Shown here piece by piece: positions 63,603 to 64,000 of a DNA stretch of 64,000 nucleotides. Made by a program: the position numbers and the translations under genes. How positions within the stretch are numbered: the first letter of the stretch is position 1; every line of letters starts with the position of its first letter. Under the pieces are notes generated by a model. The model saw only the letters and a program-made list of their open reading frames with translations, searched no databases and was not told where the DNA came from. The stretch is from Intestinibaculum porci (GTDB taxonomy: Bacteria; Bacillota_I; Bacilli_A; Erysipelotrichales; Coprobacillaceae): the NCBI RefSeq assembly GCF_003925875.1, contig NZ_AP019309.1, positions 496,001-560,000 of the forward strand, read 5' to 3'.

Positions 63603-64000
63603 TTAACGATGTTCACGGACAACTTTAATAATCTGAATGATAATGGTTGGAACCAGGGCTAAACTAATGACGCAGCCAACCTGGGTAGTGCTCATGGAAG
63701 CGACGCCAAACATATGCATAACAGCTGGGACAAACATCACTAACGCTAATAAGACAATCCCTGTTAAGAAGGCATATAAGCTCCACATATTACGCTTAAA
63801 GCCTAAAGTGAAGAGGGATTCTTCGGAGCGGCAGTTAAAGCCGTGTAATAAACGGGCTAACGTTAAAGTGGTGAAAGCCATTGAAGACGCCATCGTCGCA
63901 CTTTGTTTTAAGCCAAGATAGAAAGCGGTAATAACACAGATCGCAATAAGTAAACCTTGAGACATCATCAAAGTAATAAACTTTCGATCCATAATCCCCT
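63603..64000 (-). CDS. P-type cation (calcium-type) ATPase, C-terminal part (runs off the window)
   Basis: About 132 C-terminal residues of a cation-transporting ATPase. MASSMAFTTLTLARLLHGFNCRSEESLF is the signature of the cation_ATPase_C domain of SERCA/PMCA-like enzymes. Four membrane helices are visible. An internal ATG at 63992 is not the start, because the frame continues to base 64000. The catalytic domains lie outside the window, so the ion is not certain. Confidence 0.88.
   Translation of the reverse strand, partial: GIMDRKFITLMMSQGLLIAICVITAFYLGLKQSATMASSMAFTTLTLARLLHGFNCRSEESLFTLGFKRNMWSLYAFLTGIVLLALVMFVPAVMHMFGVASMSTTQVGCVISLALVPTIIIQIIKVVREHR

Overview
The window is low-GC Firmicutes DNA. 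AT-rich spacers, strong AGGAGG ribosome sites, factor-independent terminators, LPXTG pilins, a CIRCE/HrcA operator, a bacterial V-type ATPase operon, class III (anaerobic) ribonucleotide reductase and ATP-dependent PEP carboxykinase all point to a strictly anaerobic, fermentative gut Firmicute. An Erysipelotrichia/Coprobacillaceae-type host (Catenibacterium, Kandleria or Sharpea-like) is my inference, not something the sequence proves.

Layout. 1-1069: 5' end of an IS110-family transposase (minus strand) and its structured non-coding end, inserted in front of a pilus locus. 1070-10796: sortase-dependent pilus locus (tip adhesin with no visible signal peptide and broken by a frameshift in an A6 tract, major pilin, minor pilin), two unknown cytoplasmic proteins, a small membrane-anchored protein resembling a degenerate sortase, and a LytTR regulator. 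10900-12632: class-M sirtuin plus zinc macrodomain operon (reversible ADP-ribosylation). 12633-13299: two tandem related small-RNA candidates. 13300-13932: a HigB-HigA toxin-antitoxin pair fused in one frame. 13933-22698: stacked Tn7-like transposons abutting the 3' end of nrdD.

The Tn7-like region is the most interesting part. A complete tnsB-tnsC-tnsD(tniQ)-tnsA element (15560-22693) has a perfect CCTTT duplication on both sides. A 1.2 kb element with different ends (14331-15554) shares the CCTTT boundaries. A 0.4 kb internally deleted relative of the complete element (13933-14325) ends in front of the first CCTTT. This suggests repeated insertion at one attachment site in the last codons of nrdD, where the transposon end supplies the nrdD stop codon. 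The TnsA protein has lost all three catalytic residues of its nuclease triad (Q57, H106, T122 by alignment with Tn7 TnsA).

22687-42357 is mostly ordinary chromosome: nrdD, a radical SAM protein, a GNAT acetyltransferase, an AI-2E family exporter, a MetE-like protein, a YwaF-like membrane protein, an alpha/beta hydrolase, two methyltransferases, pckA, a cation diffusion facilitator, a decayed AlbA-type gene next to a 20-bp tandem repeat, asd, a WYL regulator pair, hom and a HAD phosphatase. 42576-52570 is a ten-gene V-type ATPase operon with two tandem I (a) subunits, one of which lacks the arginine-bearing helix. 52684-57847 carries an Amt-PII fusion, Lon under a CIRCE element, a TetR regulator with palindromic operators, and an XRE regulator. 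57979-62025 is IS material (a large IS3-like transposase plus a second, frameshifting orfAB IS3-type element). 62310-64000 holds a small membrane protein, a sugar O-acetyltransferase and the C-terminus of a P-type ATPase.
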